DNA of 64,000 bases from NCBI GenBank assembly GCA_024743435.1, contig JANSWO010000006.1, forward strand, positions 186,001 to 250,000, given 5' to 3'. The stretch comes from Pseudomonadaceae bacterium (GTDB lineage Bacteria; Pseudomonadota; Gammaproteobacteria; Pseudomonadales; Azotimanducaceae). Of this stretch, positions 9,101-17,769 are shown one piece after another. Made by a program: the position numbers and the translations under genes. Within the stretch, counting starts at the first letter, position 1. Each line of letters opens with the position of its first letter. The notes under the pieces were generated by a model. That model ran no database searches, was not told the DNA's origin, and saw only the letters and a list, made by a program, of their open reading frames with translations.

Positions 9101-9526
9101 ATGCGTAGTCGCACCGAATTTACCCTTCTCGCCTTCATCGGCATCGCTCTGGCGCAGACCGTTCCGGCAGCAACGCTCACCATGACTTTCGAAGGCGTCG
9201 AAAGCGCTGAGGGCCAGCTTATGGCCCAGGTATCCAACTCTTCAGAAGCCTTCGACGGCAAGGCGCGAGCCGTTGCTCAGTTCGTTGTGCCTGCGGCCGC
9301 CGGCTCAGTCAGTATCTCAACCAATTCACTCCCCGCTGGTGATTACGCCGTGCGAGTAATGCACGACGAGAACGACAATGGCGAACTCGATAGCAACATG
9401 ATCGGCATTCCACGCGAGCCCTGGGGCACGTCAAACGATGCCAAAGGCAGCTTCGGCCCGCCGTCCTGGGATGACGCCAAATTCAGCATCGACGGTGATA
9501 CCTCCATCATCATCAACATGCAGTAA
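9101..9526 (+). CDS. DUF2141-domain secreted protein
   Basis: A 141-residue protein with a cleavable signal peptide (residues 1 to about 24, ending VPAA). It continues as a small beta-sandwich-like domain with AGDYAVRVMHDENDNGELD and IPREPWG, the hallmark segments of DUF2141. The D-x-N-x-D-like acidic loop could bind calcium. The ATG at 9101 has a good AGGAAAG ribosome site. In other bacteria these proteins often lie beside carotenoid-related genes, which fits the carotenoid oxygenase gene 44 bases downstream. Export to the periplasm is likely; biochemical function is unknown. Confidence 0.78.
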   Translation: MRSRTEFTLLAFIGIALAQTVPAATLTMTFEGVESAEGQLMAQVSNSSEAFDGKARAVAQFVVPAAAGSVSISTNSLPAGDYAVRVMHDENDNGELDSNMIGIPREPWGTSNDAKGSFGPPSWDDAKFSIDGDTSIIINMQ

Positions 9527-9570
9527 CCACTCACAGCAACCCAACAGACACCCGAGCGGAGGCAACTGCA

Positions 9571-11172
9571 ATGTCAGTAACCAGCAAAACCCAACCAGCC
9601 ACGCAGCCCAGTCACGGCGAGGCAAGACTGGCCAGGCGTGATCTGTTGAAAGGCGGTATAGCGACCATGGCCGGCCTGGCTGGCGGACCAGCACTCGCGT
9701 CGGCCGCAACACAACTGGCGCCACCGTCGAGCGTGGATGTGAGCCGCAAGGCTCGCTTCGCCAAGGCCCTGGCCGACAACCCATACCTGCTCGGCTACGC
9801 CAGCGCCGATCAGGAAGTGTTCGGACCCACCACCGTTGCCTTTACCGGCAAGTTCCCCAAGGAGCTATCCGGCGTCTTGTTCCGCAACGGCGCCGGCGGG
9901 CACGAAATCGGAGACTACCGCTACGAGCACTGGTTCGATGGCGATGGAATGTTGCAACGCTACTCTATCGGCGAGGGCAAATTGCAGCATCGGGGCCGCT
10001 TTGTCGCCACGCGCAAACGAACAAAAGAACAAGCCGCAGGCCGAGCACTCTATCCGGGGTTCGATTCCATTCCGCCGGACCCGGCTGGGATGACATCGCC
10101 GGATGACGTGAACCCAGCAAACATCTCCGTGTTGAATCACCACGGCAAACTCTTTGCGTTGTGGGAAGCCGGCTCCCCCTACGAGATCGATCCGGATACG
10201 CTGGAGACCCGAGGCATCCACAGTTTTTCTGAGGAAACCCAGGGCGTTCCATTTTCGGCCCATCCTCGCGTCGATCCAGATGGCAATCTTTGGAACTTCG
10301 GCTACTTCAGCTCCGCAAACCTGCTGATCCTGTGGCACATAGGCCCAGATGGCAGCCTGAAGAAAGCGGGCACTGTGAAGGTTGCGCCGATGTCGATGCC
10401 GCACGACTTTGTCGTCACGCAAAACCACATCGTCATCCTGATACCGCCACTCAATCACGAGTCTTCCAGTGAACCGAAACCGTTCCTTGCCCAACACGTC
10501 TGGCACCCGGAGCAGGCGACTCGGGCATTGGTCATCGACAAGAACGATTTTTCGAGCGTGAAAACTCTGGAACTGCCAGCGCAATGGGTATTCCACTACG
10601 GTAACGGCTATGACAACGGCAAAGGCGTCATCACGTTTGACGCCGCCAGAGCGGATGACCCGAGCGTCATGTTCGATCAGTTCAGAGAAATCATGGTGGG
10701 CAACGTCATTCCTGACATTCCGGCTCGACACTGCCGCTATGAGCTCAATCTAAATACCGGCAAAGCAACCGAAACCTATCTGCTACCAGCCGGATCGAGT
10801 ACTGAGTTTCCAACCATTGATCCAAGGCTTAGTGGCCTTAAACACTCACAGGTTACCTGCCTAGCCTACGCCGGCGGTGACCGTTCGAGCAATGGCCATC
10901 TAAATTCCGTTGCACGATTGAACATCGACTCCGGCGACTGGCAGCGGTACCGTTACCCGGATCACGAGCTGCCAGAAGAACATCTCTTCGTCGCCGCGCC
11001 AGGTAGCGAGCCGGACAGCAAAGGCTGGGTGATCGGGTCCTTTCTGGATGTGCGCAGCAAACAAACGGGATTGAACGTGTTTAACGCACAAGCTATCGCT
11101 GACGGCCCCATCGCTCAGGCAAGGCTGCCCTATGCGTTGCCGCTGGGCCTGCATGGGAAGTTCGTCGCTTGA
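9571..11172 (+). CDS. Carotenoid oxygenase (RPE65/lignostilbene dioxygenase family), Tat-exported
   Basis: A 533-residue member of the carotenoid cleavage oxygenase family. All four iron-binding histidines are visible: H231 (SAHPR), H278 (MPHDF), H342 (FHYGN) and H528 (LGLHGK). Seven-bladed propeller segments such as FRNGAGG and HWFDGDGML surround them. The N-terminus carries a twin-arginine signal (ARRDLLKGG, residues 21-29, then a hydrophobic stretch), so the enzyme is probably folded in the cytoplasm and exported. Family members split double bonds in carotenoids, apocarotenoids or stilbenes using oxygen. Its stop codon overlaps the kinase start downstream, implying coupled translation. The substrate is not predictable; the absence of phytoene genes here leaves both carotenoids and lignin-type stilbenes open. 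Confidence 0.88.
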   Translation: MSVTSKTQPATQPSHGEARLARRDLLKGGIATMAGLAGGPALASAATQLAPPSSVDVSRKARFAKALADNPYLLGYASADQEVFGPTTVAFTGKFPKELSGVLFRNGAGGHEIGDYRYEHWFDGDGMLQRYSIGEGKLQHRGRFVATRKRTKEQAAGRALYPGFDSIPPDPAGMTSPDDVNPANISVLNHHGKLFALWEAGSPYEIDPDTLETRGIHSFSEETQGVPFSAHPRVDPDGNLWNFGYFSSANLLILWHIGPDGSLKKAGTVKVAPMSMPHDFVVTQNHIVILIPPLNHESSSEPKPFLAQHVWHPEQATRALVIDKNDFSSVKTLELPAQWVFHYGNGYDNGKGVITFDAARADDPSVMFDQFREIMVGNVIPDIPARHCRYELNLNTGKATETYLLPAGSSTEFPTIDPRLSGLKHSQVTCLAYAGGDRSSNGHLNSVARLNIDSGDWQRYRYPDHELPEEHLFVAAPGSEPDSKGWVIGSFLDVRSKQTGLNVFNAQAIADGPIAQARLPYALPLGLHGKFVA

Positions 11173-12221
11173 GTCAGCGCGGCGACGGCAGCTGGCGCTA
11201 CTTTGCGATGACAACGGTGTTGTGCATCGCAATCGCGCTCGCCCTGTGGGGAATCGGCTTAACCAGCCCGTTGTGGGCAACGTTCGTTGTTTCATTCTGC
11301 ATCGGCTACAGCGTCCACGGCACGCACGAGATCCTGTTTCACGTTTTTGGCCAAAACAGTAACGGTTGGCTGACCTCGATCTCGGCAACCGCGATCGGTC
11401 TGATCTTCGGCCTGGGAGTATCCGGCTTTTTCGTCTCGGGAGATCCGCTGTATTTCTTCGGTAGTGACAGAGGCACCCTGTTCGTCGGTGCGTTCTTCGG
11501 TTTCATCGGAATGGCCATATTCGCCAACATGAGCCGGCTTGCCGAGGCAAAAGCTGAGTTGGCGGATGCGCAAGCTCGAAACGAGGCGCAGCAGCGAACA
11601 ATGCTCGCAACTCAATTGCAGGCGCTGCAGGCTCAGATTGAGCCTCATTTTCTATTCAATACGCTGTCCAACATCTCAGGCATGATTCGAACCAACCCCG
11701 AAGGCGCGGAATCGACCCTGGAACACCTGACTACGCTGCTTCGCGCAACGCTGAAGCGCACGCGTGAGCAGCAAACCACACTGGCTGACGAGGCCGAGAT
11801 CTTGTCCTCTTACCTCGCGATACAAAGCATGCGCATGGGCACGCGCTTACAGTTCGACATCGAGATGCCAACCAACGCACGATCAATCGAGTTAGCGCCA
11901 CTGCTACTTCAGCCGATCGTAGAGAACGCCGTGCTCCACGGTATCGATCCGCTCGAGGAAGGCGGCAGGGTTGCTATCCAGGCGTCCGTCACCGATGACG
12001 AACTACGCATCGAGATCTCGGACAATGGTCAAGGCATCAGCAGTGCGCCCACGAAGAAGACGGCTGGAGGCGTTGGTTTGAGCAACGTTAGAGATCGGCT
12101 CAAGGCGCTCTACGGAGAACGCGCCAGCCTTCGGCTCGAATCTCCCGGCGACGGCGGCACGATAGCGCGCCTCGTCATTCCGCTGGATGAGAATTCGGAC
12201 ACGGTGAGCTCAGCAGCATGA
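11169..12221 (+). CDS. LytS/AlgZ-type sensor histidine kinase
   Basis: A 350-residue kinase. Four hydrophobic helices occupy about residues 12-120, followed by a coiled coil (AKAELADAQARNEAQQ). The His_kinase domain follows, with phosphoacceptor H160 in QIEPHFLFNTLSN and an ATPase domain with the SDNGQG and GGVGLSNVRDRL boxes. This is the LytS family that pairs with LytTR regulators, and such a regulator follows with a four-base overlap. TTG at 11169, preceded by GGGAAG and overlapping the oxygenase stop, is the chosen start; ATG at 11208 would remove 13 residues but leave all helices. It has no extracytoplasmic domain, so a lipophilic ligand or membrane state is a plausible signal. Confidence 0.88.
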   Translation: MSQRGDGSWRYFAMTTVLCIAIALALWGIGLTSPLWATFVVSFCIGYSVHGTHEILFHVFGQNSNGWLTSISATAIGLIFGLGVSGFFVSGDPLYFFGSDRGTLFVGAFFGFIGMAIFANMSRLAEAKAELADAQARNEAQQRTMLATQLQALQAQIEPHFLFNTLSNISGMIRTNPEGAESTLEHLTTLLRATLKRTREQQTTLADEAEILSSYLAIQSMRMGTRLQFDIEMPTNARSIELAPLLLQPIVENAVLHGIDPLEEGGRVAIQASVTDDELRIEISDNGQGISSAPTKKTAGGVGLSNVRDRLKALYGERASLRLESPGDGGTIARLVIPLDENSDTVSSAA

Positions 12222-12952
12222 CAACGGCCATTCTTGTTGACGACGAAGCCAACGTGCTTTCGCACCTGCGCCAGCAACTAAGCAAAGCCTGGCCGGAATT
12301 GTCAGTCTTGGGAACGGCGAGCAACGGCCGCCAGGCGCTAGACATGATCGGGCAGCTCAATCCGGAGATCGTCTTTCTGGACATCCATATGCCAGGGATC
12401 TCGGGGCTGGATGTCGCCAAACAGATCAGTAACGACACGCGGGTGGTATTCGTCACCGCCTTCGATCAGCACGCGTTAGATGCGTTTGACGCTGCGGCCG
12501 TGGACTACCTGCTGAAGCCGGTAAGCGTTTCACGCCTGGAGCAAACGCGAGAGCGGTTTGCGTCGGCTGAACCTGCGAACATCGATCTGTCGGCTGTGCT
12601 CGATGCACTCAAGACAGATAAGTCTGGCCATCTCGAATGGCTGCGCGCCGGCAAAGACGACACGATCGAGCTCGTCAGCGTTGATGACGTCGTCTACTTT
12701 CAGGCTGATCAGAAGTACACCAGCGCGTTTACCAACGATCGTGAATATCTGCTGCGCCAGGGGATCAGCGCACTCGAAGGAGAGTTGGATCCGAATCGCT
12801 TCTGGCGAATCCACCGCAGCATCATTGTCCGCATCGATCAGATTGCACAGGCCAGAAAAGACCTGCGTGGCCGCTACGTGGTGACCCTGCGTGATCGCAA
12901 AGAGAAGCTTCGCTCCAGCACCAGCTACGGCCACGTATTCAAGCAGATGTAG
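12218..12952 (+). CDS. LytTR-family response regulator
   Basis: A 244-residue two-domain regulator. The receiver domain has the acidic pocket D8/D9, phosphoacceptor D55 (VFLDIHMPG), a conserved Thr in VFVTAFD and Lys in LLKPV. The C-terminal LytTR DNA-binding domain (about residues 140-240) shows VYFQADQKYTSAFT, FWRIHRSIIVRID and a basic end. The ATGA overlap with the kinase stop makes them an obvious cognate pair. LytTR proteins bind direct repeats upstream of targets; the gap before the DUF2141 gene at 8882-9100 is the first place to look. The LysR gene downstream is convergent, with nine bases between stops. Confidence 0.9.
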   Translation: MTTAILVDDEANVLSHLRQQLSKAWPELSVLGTASNGRQALDMIGQLNPEIVFLDIHMPGISGLDVAKQISNDTRVVFVTAFDQHALDAFDAAAVDYLLKPVSVSRLEQTRERFASAEPANIDLSAVLDALKTDKSGHLEWLRAGKDDTIELVSVDDVVYFQADQKYTSAFTNDREYLLRQGISALEGELDPNRFWRIHRSIIVRIDQIAQARKDLRGRYVVTLRDRKEKLRSSTSYGHVFKQM

Positions 12953-12961
12953 AAGCCGGCA

Positions 12962-13864
12962 CTAGAACGTTTGCCGGATCTGCTCCAGCAACCACTGAGT
13001 TCCTTTGTCACGTTGATCAGCGCGATAGGCTAGCGACACTTCAATGGGGTCCGCGGCAAAGGGCATCTTTCTCAAAGACAGATTGAGCAACGTCTTCTGA
13101 TGCTCGGCCAGCGCTCTTGGACAGGTGACGACATAATCTGACTGAGCCGCAATGCTGAGCGCCGACAGCCACTTCGGCACGATGCTGCCGCGGTAACCCG
13201 TATAGTCAAAGCGCGCATCTTTCGGCGTCGTTTCGCTATCGGAATAGGCCCAGATGTGGTCTAGCGTTGCGTACTTCGCCACAGTCAATCGGCCCCGATT
13301 GGCAGGGTGTTCACGCCGCATTGCAACGCAGTACTCATCTCGGAAAAGCAGCTCCAAACACACATCAGCCGGTGCCTCATCGAAACGCGCAATCGCCACA
13401 TCCAGCTGACCTCGCCGCAACTGCTCGAACGCCTCCGCCTGAGACAGGTGTTGAAAAACCAAACCAACCGTAGGTGCCGTCCGAGCGATGCGATTGAGCA
13501 ACGACGTCGCCGCCACAACCGAAACGAATTCCGGCGCCGATATCGAAAACAAACGAGACGATTGCGTAGGGTCGAATGATTGGCCGATACCAAGCGCGTG
13601 ACCAGCGAGGTCCAATAGCGTCTCGATCTGGGGCTTCAGCTCGAGAGCACGAGCCGTTGGCTCCAGCCCATGAGGGCGTCTGACAAATAGCGGGTCTTCA
13701 AAAAGATCCCGCAACCGGGACAACGAATGACTGATCGTAGACTGGCCAAGACTCAAAGATTCAGCCGTACGCGTCACGCTGCCGTGCTCAAGCAACTCTT
13801 TGAGCACCAGAAGCAAACCGCCATCCAATCGCCTGATTTTAGTTTTATCGATATCAGATACCAT
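12962..13864 (-). CDS. LysR-family transcriptional regulator
   Basis: A 300-residue LysR protein of normal length. The N-terminal winged helix-turn-helix spans about residues 12-70 (LKELLEHGSVTRTAESL and QSTISHSLSRLRDLF), with the family's typical FEDPLFVRRPHGLEPT following. The rest is the periplasmic-binding-protein-like effector domain (FSISAPEFVSVV onward), resembling the NodD/LeuO-type subgroup. It is divergent from the outer-membrane protein gene at 13935, 70 bases away, which is its most likely target. The effector is unknown. Confidence 0.88.
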   Translation of the reverse strand: MVSDIDKTKIRRLDGGLLLVLKELLEHGSVTRTAESLSLGQSTISHSLSRLRDLFEDPLFVRRPHGLEPTARALELKPQIETLLDLAGHALGIGQSFDPTQSSRLFSISAPEFVSVVAATSLLNRIARTAPTVGLVFQHLSQAEAFEQLRRGQLDVAIARFDEAPADVCLELLFRDEYCVAMRREHPANRGRLTVAKYATLDHIWAYSDSETTPKDARFDYTGYRGSIVPKWLSALSIAAQSDYVVTCPRALAEHQKTLLNLSLRKMPFAADPIEVSLAYRADQRDKGTQWLLEQIRQTF

Positions 13865-13873
13865 TCGATATCA
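13848..13873. promoter_or_regulatory. Repeated TCGATATCA sites over the LysR start codon
   Basis: The nine-base word TCGATATCA occurs twice in direct orientation, at 13848-13856 and 13865-13873, 17 bases apart, covering the start codon of the LysR gene and the start of the gap to the divergent TorF-type gene. GATATC is itself palindromic. Position and spacing suit autoregulation by LysR, but this is a candidate site only. Confidence 0.3.
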
Positions 13874-13934
13874 TTATCATAGCTATCTTGTCGGCGCTAG
13901 TGTTCCAGCCTCTCTCATCGTTTGAGGCTGAAAC

Positions 13935-14666
13935 ATGAAGCGCTACAAACTAGCTTTTCTACTACTGTGCGTAACCGGCAATAGCCTGGACTCTGCGCTA
14001 GCTTCGGAGGAGGCAGTCGAGCCACCAAAGAATGGGCTGCTGTTGCCAGCGATCAGCTTGTCATCAGACTACCGCTTCGACGGAATGAGCCTTTCCAATC
14101 GAGATCCAGCGCTTCAGCTATCGCTACACTGGTGGCGACCAGACAACTTCTATGCGGGAATCTGGGCGAGCCAGGTTGATTTTCTCGATGCCGCTGGCAC
14201 AGACATAGAAGTTGATTCCTATGCAGGAAAGAACTTCTATCAGGGCAAATACACTTGGAACGTCGAACTCATGTACACCGCTTTCAACGACGACGAAGCT
14301 CGCGGCCCAACCTATGATTTTCTACAGCTCAAGGCGGGTGGTGAGCGTCGCTTCGACAGACTTTCTCTGGGTTTGGCTTTGCATTGGTCGCCGGCTGGGT
14401 CTGCGGGTGCAGGAACGGTATGGCAGCTGAAACCGCGGGCGGCCTACACAATTTCCGAGGCCGTGGAACTGAATGCGAATGTTGGCCGACGGTGGGCGGA
14501 GAACGGTTTCAATCGCACGTACTGGAGTGCCGGTATAACGTTCGAATGGCGCAAGCTGGACCTGGAGATTCGATATTCAGATACAAACCTTGAGCGACGC
14601 CAATGCTTTTATACCGACTGGTGCGATTCTGGCGTGCACGCAAAGCTAACGCTGGCGTCTTACTGA
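13935..14666 (+). CDS. TorF-family putative outer-membrane porin
   Basis: A 243-residue protein with a signal peptide (residues 1 to about 23) and a mature part of alternating amphipathic strands. LSSDYRFDGMSLSNRDPALQ closely fits the opening of the TorF/Gcw_chp family, and the protein ends with an aromatic residue (LASY), as outer-membrane barrels do. One cysteine pair lies near the C-terminus (CFYTDWC). The family is predicted to form small outer-membrane channels, often for catabolic substrates; transport has rarely been shown. It is divergent from LysR and probably controlled by it. Confidence 0.8.
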   Translation: MKRYKLAFLLLCVTGNSLDSALASEEAVEPPKNGLLLPAISLSSDYRFDGMSLSNRDPALQLSLHWWRPDNFYAGIWASQVDFLDAAGTDIEVDSYAGKNFYQGKYTWNVELMYTAFNDDEARGPTYDFLQLKAGGERRFDRLSLGLALHWSPAGSAGAGTVWQLKPRAAYTISEAVELNANVGRRWAENGFNRTYWSAGITFEWRKLDLEIRYSDTNLERRQCFYTDWCDSGVHAKLTLASY

Positions 14667-14794
14667 TCAGCTCGCGTCGACAAGCACTCCGATCATGACT
14701 CGTATGATGGGTGCGTTCTGGTATAAAGCACGAACTGCGCGGACCTGCATCACCAGCCCGCCATCGTCACACAGCACAAAGTGAGCAACAGCCA

Positions 14795-16012
14795 ATGCAA
14801 CGCGATATCGATGTTCTCGTCTGGGGCGCCACCGGCTTTACCGGGCAGATTTGCACCGAGTTTCTCGATGAGAACTACGCCAACTCCAATGTGAAGTGGG
14901 CTATTGCCGGGCGCAGCAAAGACAAGCTGGCTCAAGTCAGCCGGGAACTCGATCTCGATGACTCAATAGAGCACCTGGTTGCCGATAGTCACGATATGGA
15001 CTCTCTGCGAGCGCTGGTTAAACGCGCGCGAGTCGTGCTGACTACCGTTGGACCGTATGCACGCTACGGCTCGGAACTCGTCCAGGTCTGCGCTGAGGAA
15101 GGAACACACTACTGCGATCTCACGGGCGAGGTGCAGTGGATGCGCAAGATGATCGACACGCACCAGGAAACGGCCGAGCAGTCAGGTGCACGAATCGTCC
15201 ACACCTGCGGGTTCGACAGTATTCCATCGGATCTGGGCACCTATTTTGTACAGAAAGCCATGATCGAGAAGCACGGTGTACCGGCAAACGTCGTTAAATA
15301 CCGAGCAAAGAAATTCTCCGGAGGCTTCAGCGGCGGCACGGTAGATTCGCTGATGGCCATGATGGAGCAGAGCAAGGACGATCCGAGCATCGCGCGCACT
15401 CTGGCGGATCCGTACGCTCTGAATCCTAAAGGCGCTGAACGAGGCTTGGACGGGCCCGACCGTACGCTCCCAGACTACGACGCGGACTTCGATACCTGGG
15501 TCGGTCCGTTTGTGATGGCTGGGATCAACACGCGGGTCGTGCGACGGTCAAACGCCCTACTCGGCTATCAGTACGGCCACGATTTTCGCTACGACGAGGC
15601 GACCATCATGCCGCGCGGTCCACTCGGCTTTGCTGCCGCAGCCGGCATGAGCCTAGGTAGTAACGCCATGAATGCCATGGCCGGGCTCGAACCAACCCGC
15701 AAGCTCATGCAACGCTTCATGCCAAAACCCGGCGAAGGCCCCTCGCGCGAAGCACAGGAAGCGGGCTTTTTCGAAATAGAGATCCTGGCCAAACACCCAA
15801 GCGACCCCGGCAAGAACCTCAAGGCCCGGGTAAAAGGCGACAAAGACCCGGGTTACGGCTCTACTGCCAAGATGCTGGTTGAGTCCGCTCTGTGCCTGGC
15901 TCACGACGACTTGGCGACGGGCGGTGGTTTCTGGACACCCGCATCAGCCATGGGCGATGAGCTGCTCAAGCGACTGCCAGCAAACGCTGGTGTTACGTTC
16001 GAACTGATCTGA
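14795..16012 (+). CDS. Saccharopine-dehydrogenase-like NAD(P)-binding protein (trans-acting enoyl reductase type)
   Basis: A 405-residue protein from ATG 14795; an in-frame start at 14711 adds 28 residues without family features. The N-terminal Rossmann motif is WGATGFTGQI. The stretch TTVGPYARYGSELVQVCAE followed by THYCDLTGE is characteristic of the saccharopine-dehydrogenase-like family that includes mycobacterial trans-acting enoyl reductases. HTCGFDSIPSDLG is also diagnostic. In mycobacteria relatives act on lipid intermediates; here the substrate is unknown. It is followed by a PaiB-like gene on the same strand after 17 bases. Confidence 0.85.
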   Translation: MQRDIDVLVWGATGFTGQICTEFLDENYANSNVKWAIAGRSKDKLAQVSRELDLDDSIEHLVADSHDMDSLRALVKRARVVLTTVGPYARYGSELVQVCAEEGTHYCDLTGEVQWMRKMIDTHQETAEQSGARIVHTCGFDSIPSDLGTYFVQKAMIEKHGVPANVVKYRAKKFSGGFSGGTVDSLMAMMEQSKDDPSIARTLADPYALNPKGAERGLDGPDRTLPDYDADFDTWVGPFVMAGINTRVVRRSNALLGYQYGHDFRYDEATIMPRGPLGFAAAAGMSLGSNAMNAMAGLEPTRKLMQRFMPKPGEGPSREAQEAGFFEIEILAKHPSDPGKNLKARVKGDKDPGYGSTAKMLVESALCLAHDDLATGGGFWTPASAMGDELLKRLPANAGVTFELI

Positions 16013-16029
16013 TAAACGCGCTGTAAATC

Positions 16030-16608
16030 GTGTATCTGCCATCCCATTTTGAAGAGTCAGACCAGGCGCAGCTATTCGATCTCATCGATCAGCATCCGCT
16101 GGCAACCCTGATCCGGCATCACGATATCGAGATCAGTCATCTGCCCTTTCGGCTGAACCGAGAACGCCATGTGTTGGAGGCGCACATGCCACGAGCGAAT
16201 CCCCTCGCCGCCGAAACCAGTGTCCCGGTCACGCTGGTTTTTCACGCCGAGAACCACTACGTATCGCCGGGTTGGTACGCGACCAAGGCCAGCGACCCAA
16301 GGGTCGTTCCCACCTGGAACTACTCGGTTGTGCACGTCACAGGCACCCTGCGCTTGATCGACGATCCGGGTTGGCTCACAGCGCACCTGACTGCTGCAAC
16401 CGATACTCACGAGACAGCAATCGGTGGCGATTGGAAAGTCTCGGACGCTCCCACCGATTTCACTGACAGGCTGATCCGCACGCTCACTGGCCTTGAAGTC
16501 GATATCGATTCGATCATTGGCAAATTTAAACGTAGCCAGAACCGGCCGATCGAGGATCAGAGAAGCGTGAGTACCGCTTTGCAATCGCGCTCAGCTAGCG
16601 GTGCGTAA
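16030..16608 (+). CDS. PaiB-family FMN-binding protein
   Basis: A 192-residue protein from GTG 16030, beginning MYLPSHFEE as PaiB proteins typically do. The FMN-binding split-barrel fold is shown by HPLATLI, ISHLPF, LEAHMPRANP, and the strongly conserved HYVSPGWYATK and VPTWNYSVVHV. Bacillus PaiB was described as a negative regulator of sporulation and protease genes, but most members are probably flavin-binding reductases or sensors. It overlaps the convergent TetR gene by 14 bases at their 3' ends. Confidence 0.87.
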   Translation: MYLPSHFEESDQAQLFDLIDQHPLATLIRHHDIEISHLPFRLNRERHVLEAHMPRANPLAAETSVPVTLVFHAENHYVSPGWYATKASDPRVVPTWNYSVVHVTGTLRLIDDPGWLTAHLTAATDTHETAIGGDWKVSDAPTDFTDRLIRTLTGLEVDIDSIIGKFKRSQNRPIEDQRSVSTALQSRSASGA

Positions 16609-17206
16609 AGCCTGCAAATAGCAGCGGTAGAAAGACCGCGAGCTTCTTCTCGTACTCTGCAAACGACTGCGACCCTTGCTTCAGACCAGCCGAGGACAAG
16701 CGAAGCATCTCCGCACCCGACTTCGCCGACAAGCCCATTGCCTTGAGATCGACCTCACCGCTATCCGCGGCGAAGGTCAGCTCCGCTGCGAGCAACTTCT
16801 CTATTCGTTCGTAATACGTCTGCACAATGTCAGCGCTCAATCGGCTGCTTGCTTCGATGATGTCGGCGCCATGCGGCGACGACTCCAGGACACCGAACAG
16901 GCGGCGATAGAAGCCGCACAACCCTTTCAGCAGGCGAACATCCAGCGACTCTTCACCTCGGTCGTGGGAGAGTTCGCCGGCGGCGCTCGCAATGGACTCT
17001 TCATACAACGCTACCGTCAACCCACGGAAAATCGCTTCTTTGTTGTCGAAGTACGAATAGAGCGATGCGCGCGAGATGCCAACCTGGCGAGCGATGTCTT
17101 CCATCGATGTGCGCCGGAAGCCGTATTGGCTGAACTGAGTCTCCGCACCAGCAAGTATCGCCGCGCGCTTGCCGGAGTCTGGCTCTTTGAGTTCAACGTC
17201 TGTCAT
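16595..17206 (-). CDS. TetR-family transcriptional regulator
   Basis: About 203 residues from ATG 17206; an in-frame upstream start at 17281 would run into the divergent gene and is rejected. The N-terminal helix-turn-helix is clear: [19 protein letters not shown], then [19 protein letters not shown]. The C-terminal ligand-binding part is helical and contains one conspicuous cysteine ([14 protein letters not shown]). Divergence from the molybdenum hydroxylase operon, 65 bases away, makes that operon the likely target. Confidence 0.88.
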   Translation of the reverse strand: MTDVELKEPDSGKRAAILAGAETQFSQYGFRRTSMEDIARQVGISRASLYSYFDNKEAIFRGLTVALYEESIASAAGELSHDRGEESLDVRLLKGLCGFYRRLFGVLESSPHGADIIEASSRLSADIVQTYYERIEKLLAAELTFAADSGEVDLKAMGLSAKSGAEMLRLSSAGLKQGSQSFAEYEKKLAVFLPLLFAGFTHR

Positions 17207-17215
17207 GCCGACAGG

Positions 17216-17249
17216 TTGACAAAAACGATCTAAAACGTCAATTTGTCGA
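17216..17249. promoter_or_regulatory. Candidate TetR operator / divergent promoter
   Basis: The gap between TetR and the molybdenum hydroxylase genes holds TTGAC (17216-17220) facing GTCAA (17237-17241), and a longer imperfect pair TTGACAAA (17216-17223) facing TTTGTCGA (17242-17249). The nested inverted repeats fit a TetR operator overlapping a promoter, and TTGACA could also serve as a -35 box. Assignment rests on position and symmetry only. Confidence 0.4.
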
Positions 17250-17271
17250 AAACCTATCACGGAGCCACGTA

Positions 17272-17769
17272 ATGGTCGCAATCAACGTCAACGGAACAAC
17301 TCGGGAAGTGGATGTCGATCCATCCACCCCGCTTCTGTGGGTCATCCGCGAACAATTATCGTTGACCGGCACCAAGTTCGGCTGCGGCATGGCGCAGTGT
17401 GGGTCTTGCACCGTGCAGTTGAACGGCAGGCCGATTCGCTCCTGCGTGACACCGGTGTCCGCAGCAGTCGGACAACAGGTCACGACAATCGAAGGACTGG
17501 CGCCATCTGATTCTGAGCTGCACCCACTGCAACAGGCTTGGATAGCTCATCAGGTACCCCAATGCGGTTATTGCCAGTCAGGGCAGCTGATGTCTGCCGC
17601 AGCTCTCCTGGAGGCAAACCCAAACCCCTCGGATGATGAGATCGACAAAGCGATGGCCGGCAACATCTGTCGCTGTGGGATGTACGGCCGAATGAAAGCC
17701 GCCATCAAGACCGTCGCATCGGCAAGCTACTACGACGCTGCAGCAACAGCAGATGGGAGCAAAGCATGA
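17272..17769 (+). CDS. [2Fe-2S] subunit of a molybdenum hydroxylase (isoquinoline 1-oxidoreductase alpha type)
   Basis: A 165-residue electron-transfer subunit. The plant-type cluster is bound by C38, C43, C46 and C58 ([15 protein letters not shown]), and the second cluster by C98, C101, C133 and C135 (QCGYCQSGQ and [10 protein letters not shown]). This order is typical of IorA and of the small subunits of aldehyde and nicotinate dehydrogenases. The gene overlaps the large-subunit gene by four bases (ATGA). No separate FAD subunit is present, consistent with the Ior type, where electrons pass to a cytochrome or another membrane acceptor. Confidence 0.92.
   Translation: MVAINVNGTTREVDVDPSTPLLWVIREQLSLTGTKFGCGMAQCGSCTVQLNGRPIRSCVTPVSAAVGQQVTTIEGLAPSDSELHPLQQAWIAHQVPQCGYCQSGQLMSAAALLEANPNPSDDEIDKAMAGNICRCGMYGRMKAAIKTVASASYYDAAATADGSKA

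Noticed and set aside
9865-10731. 288-codon minus-strand frame
   Set aside because: Antisense to the carotenoid oxygenase; no motifs.
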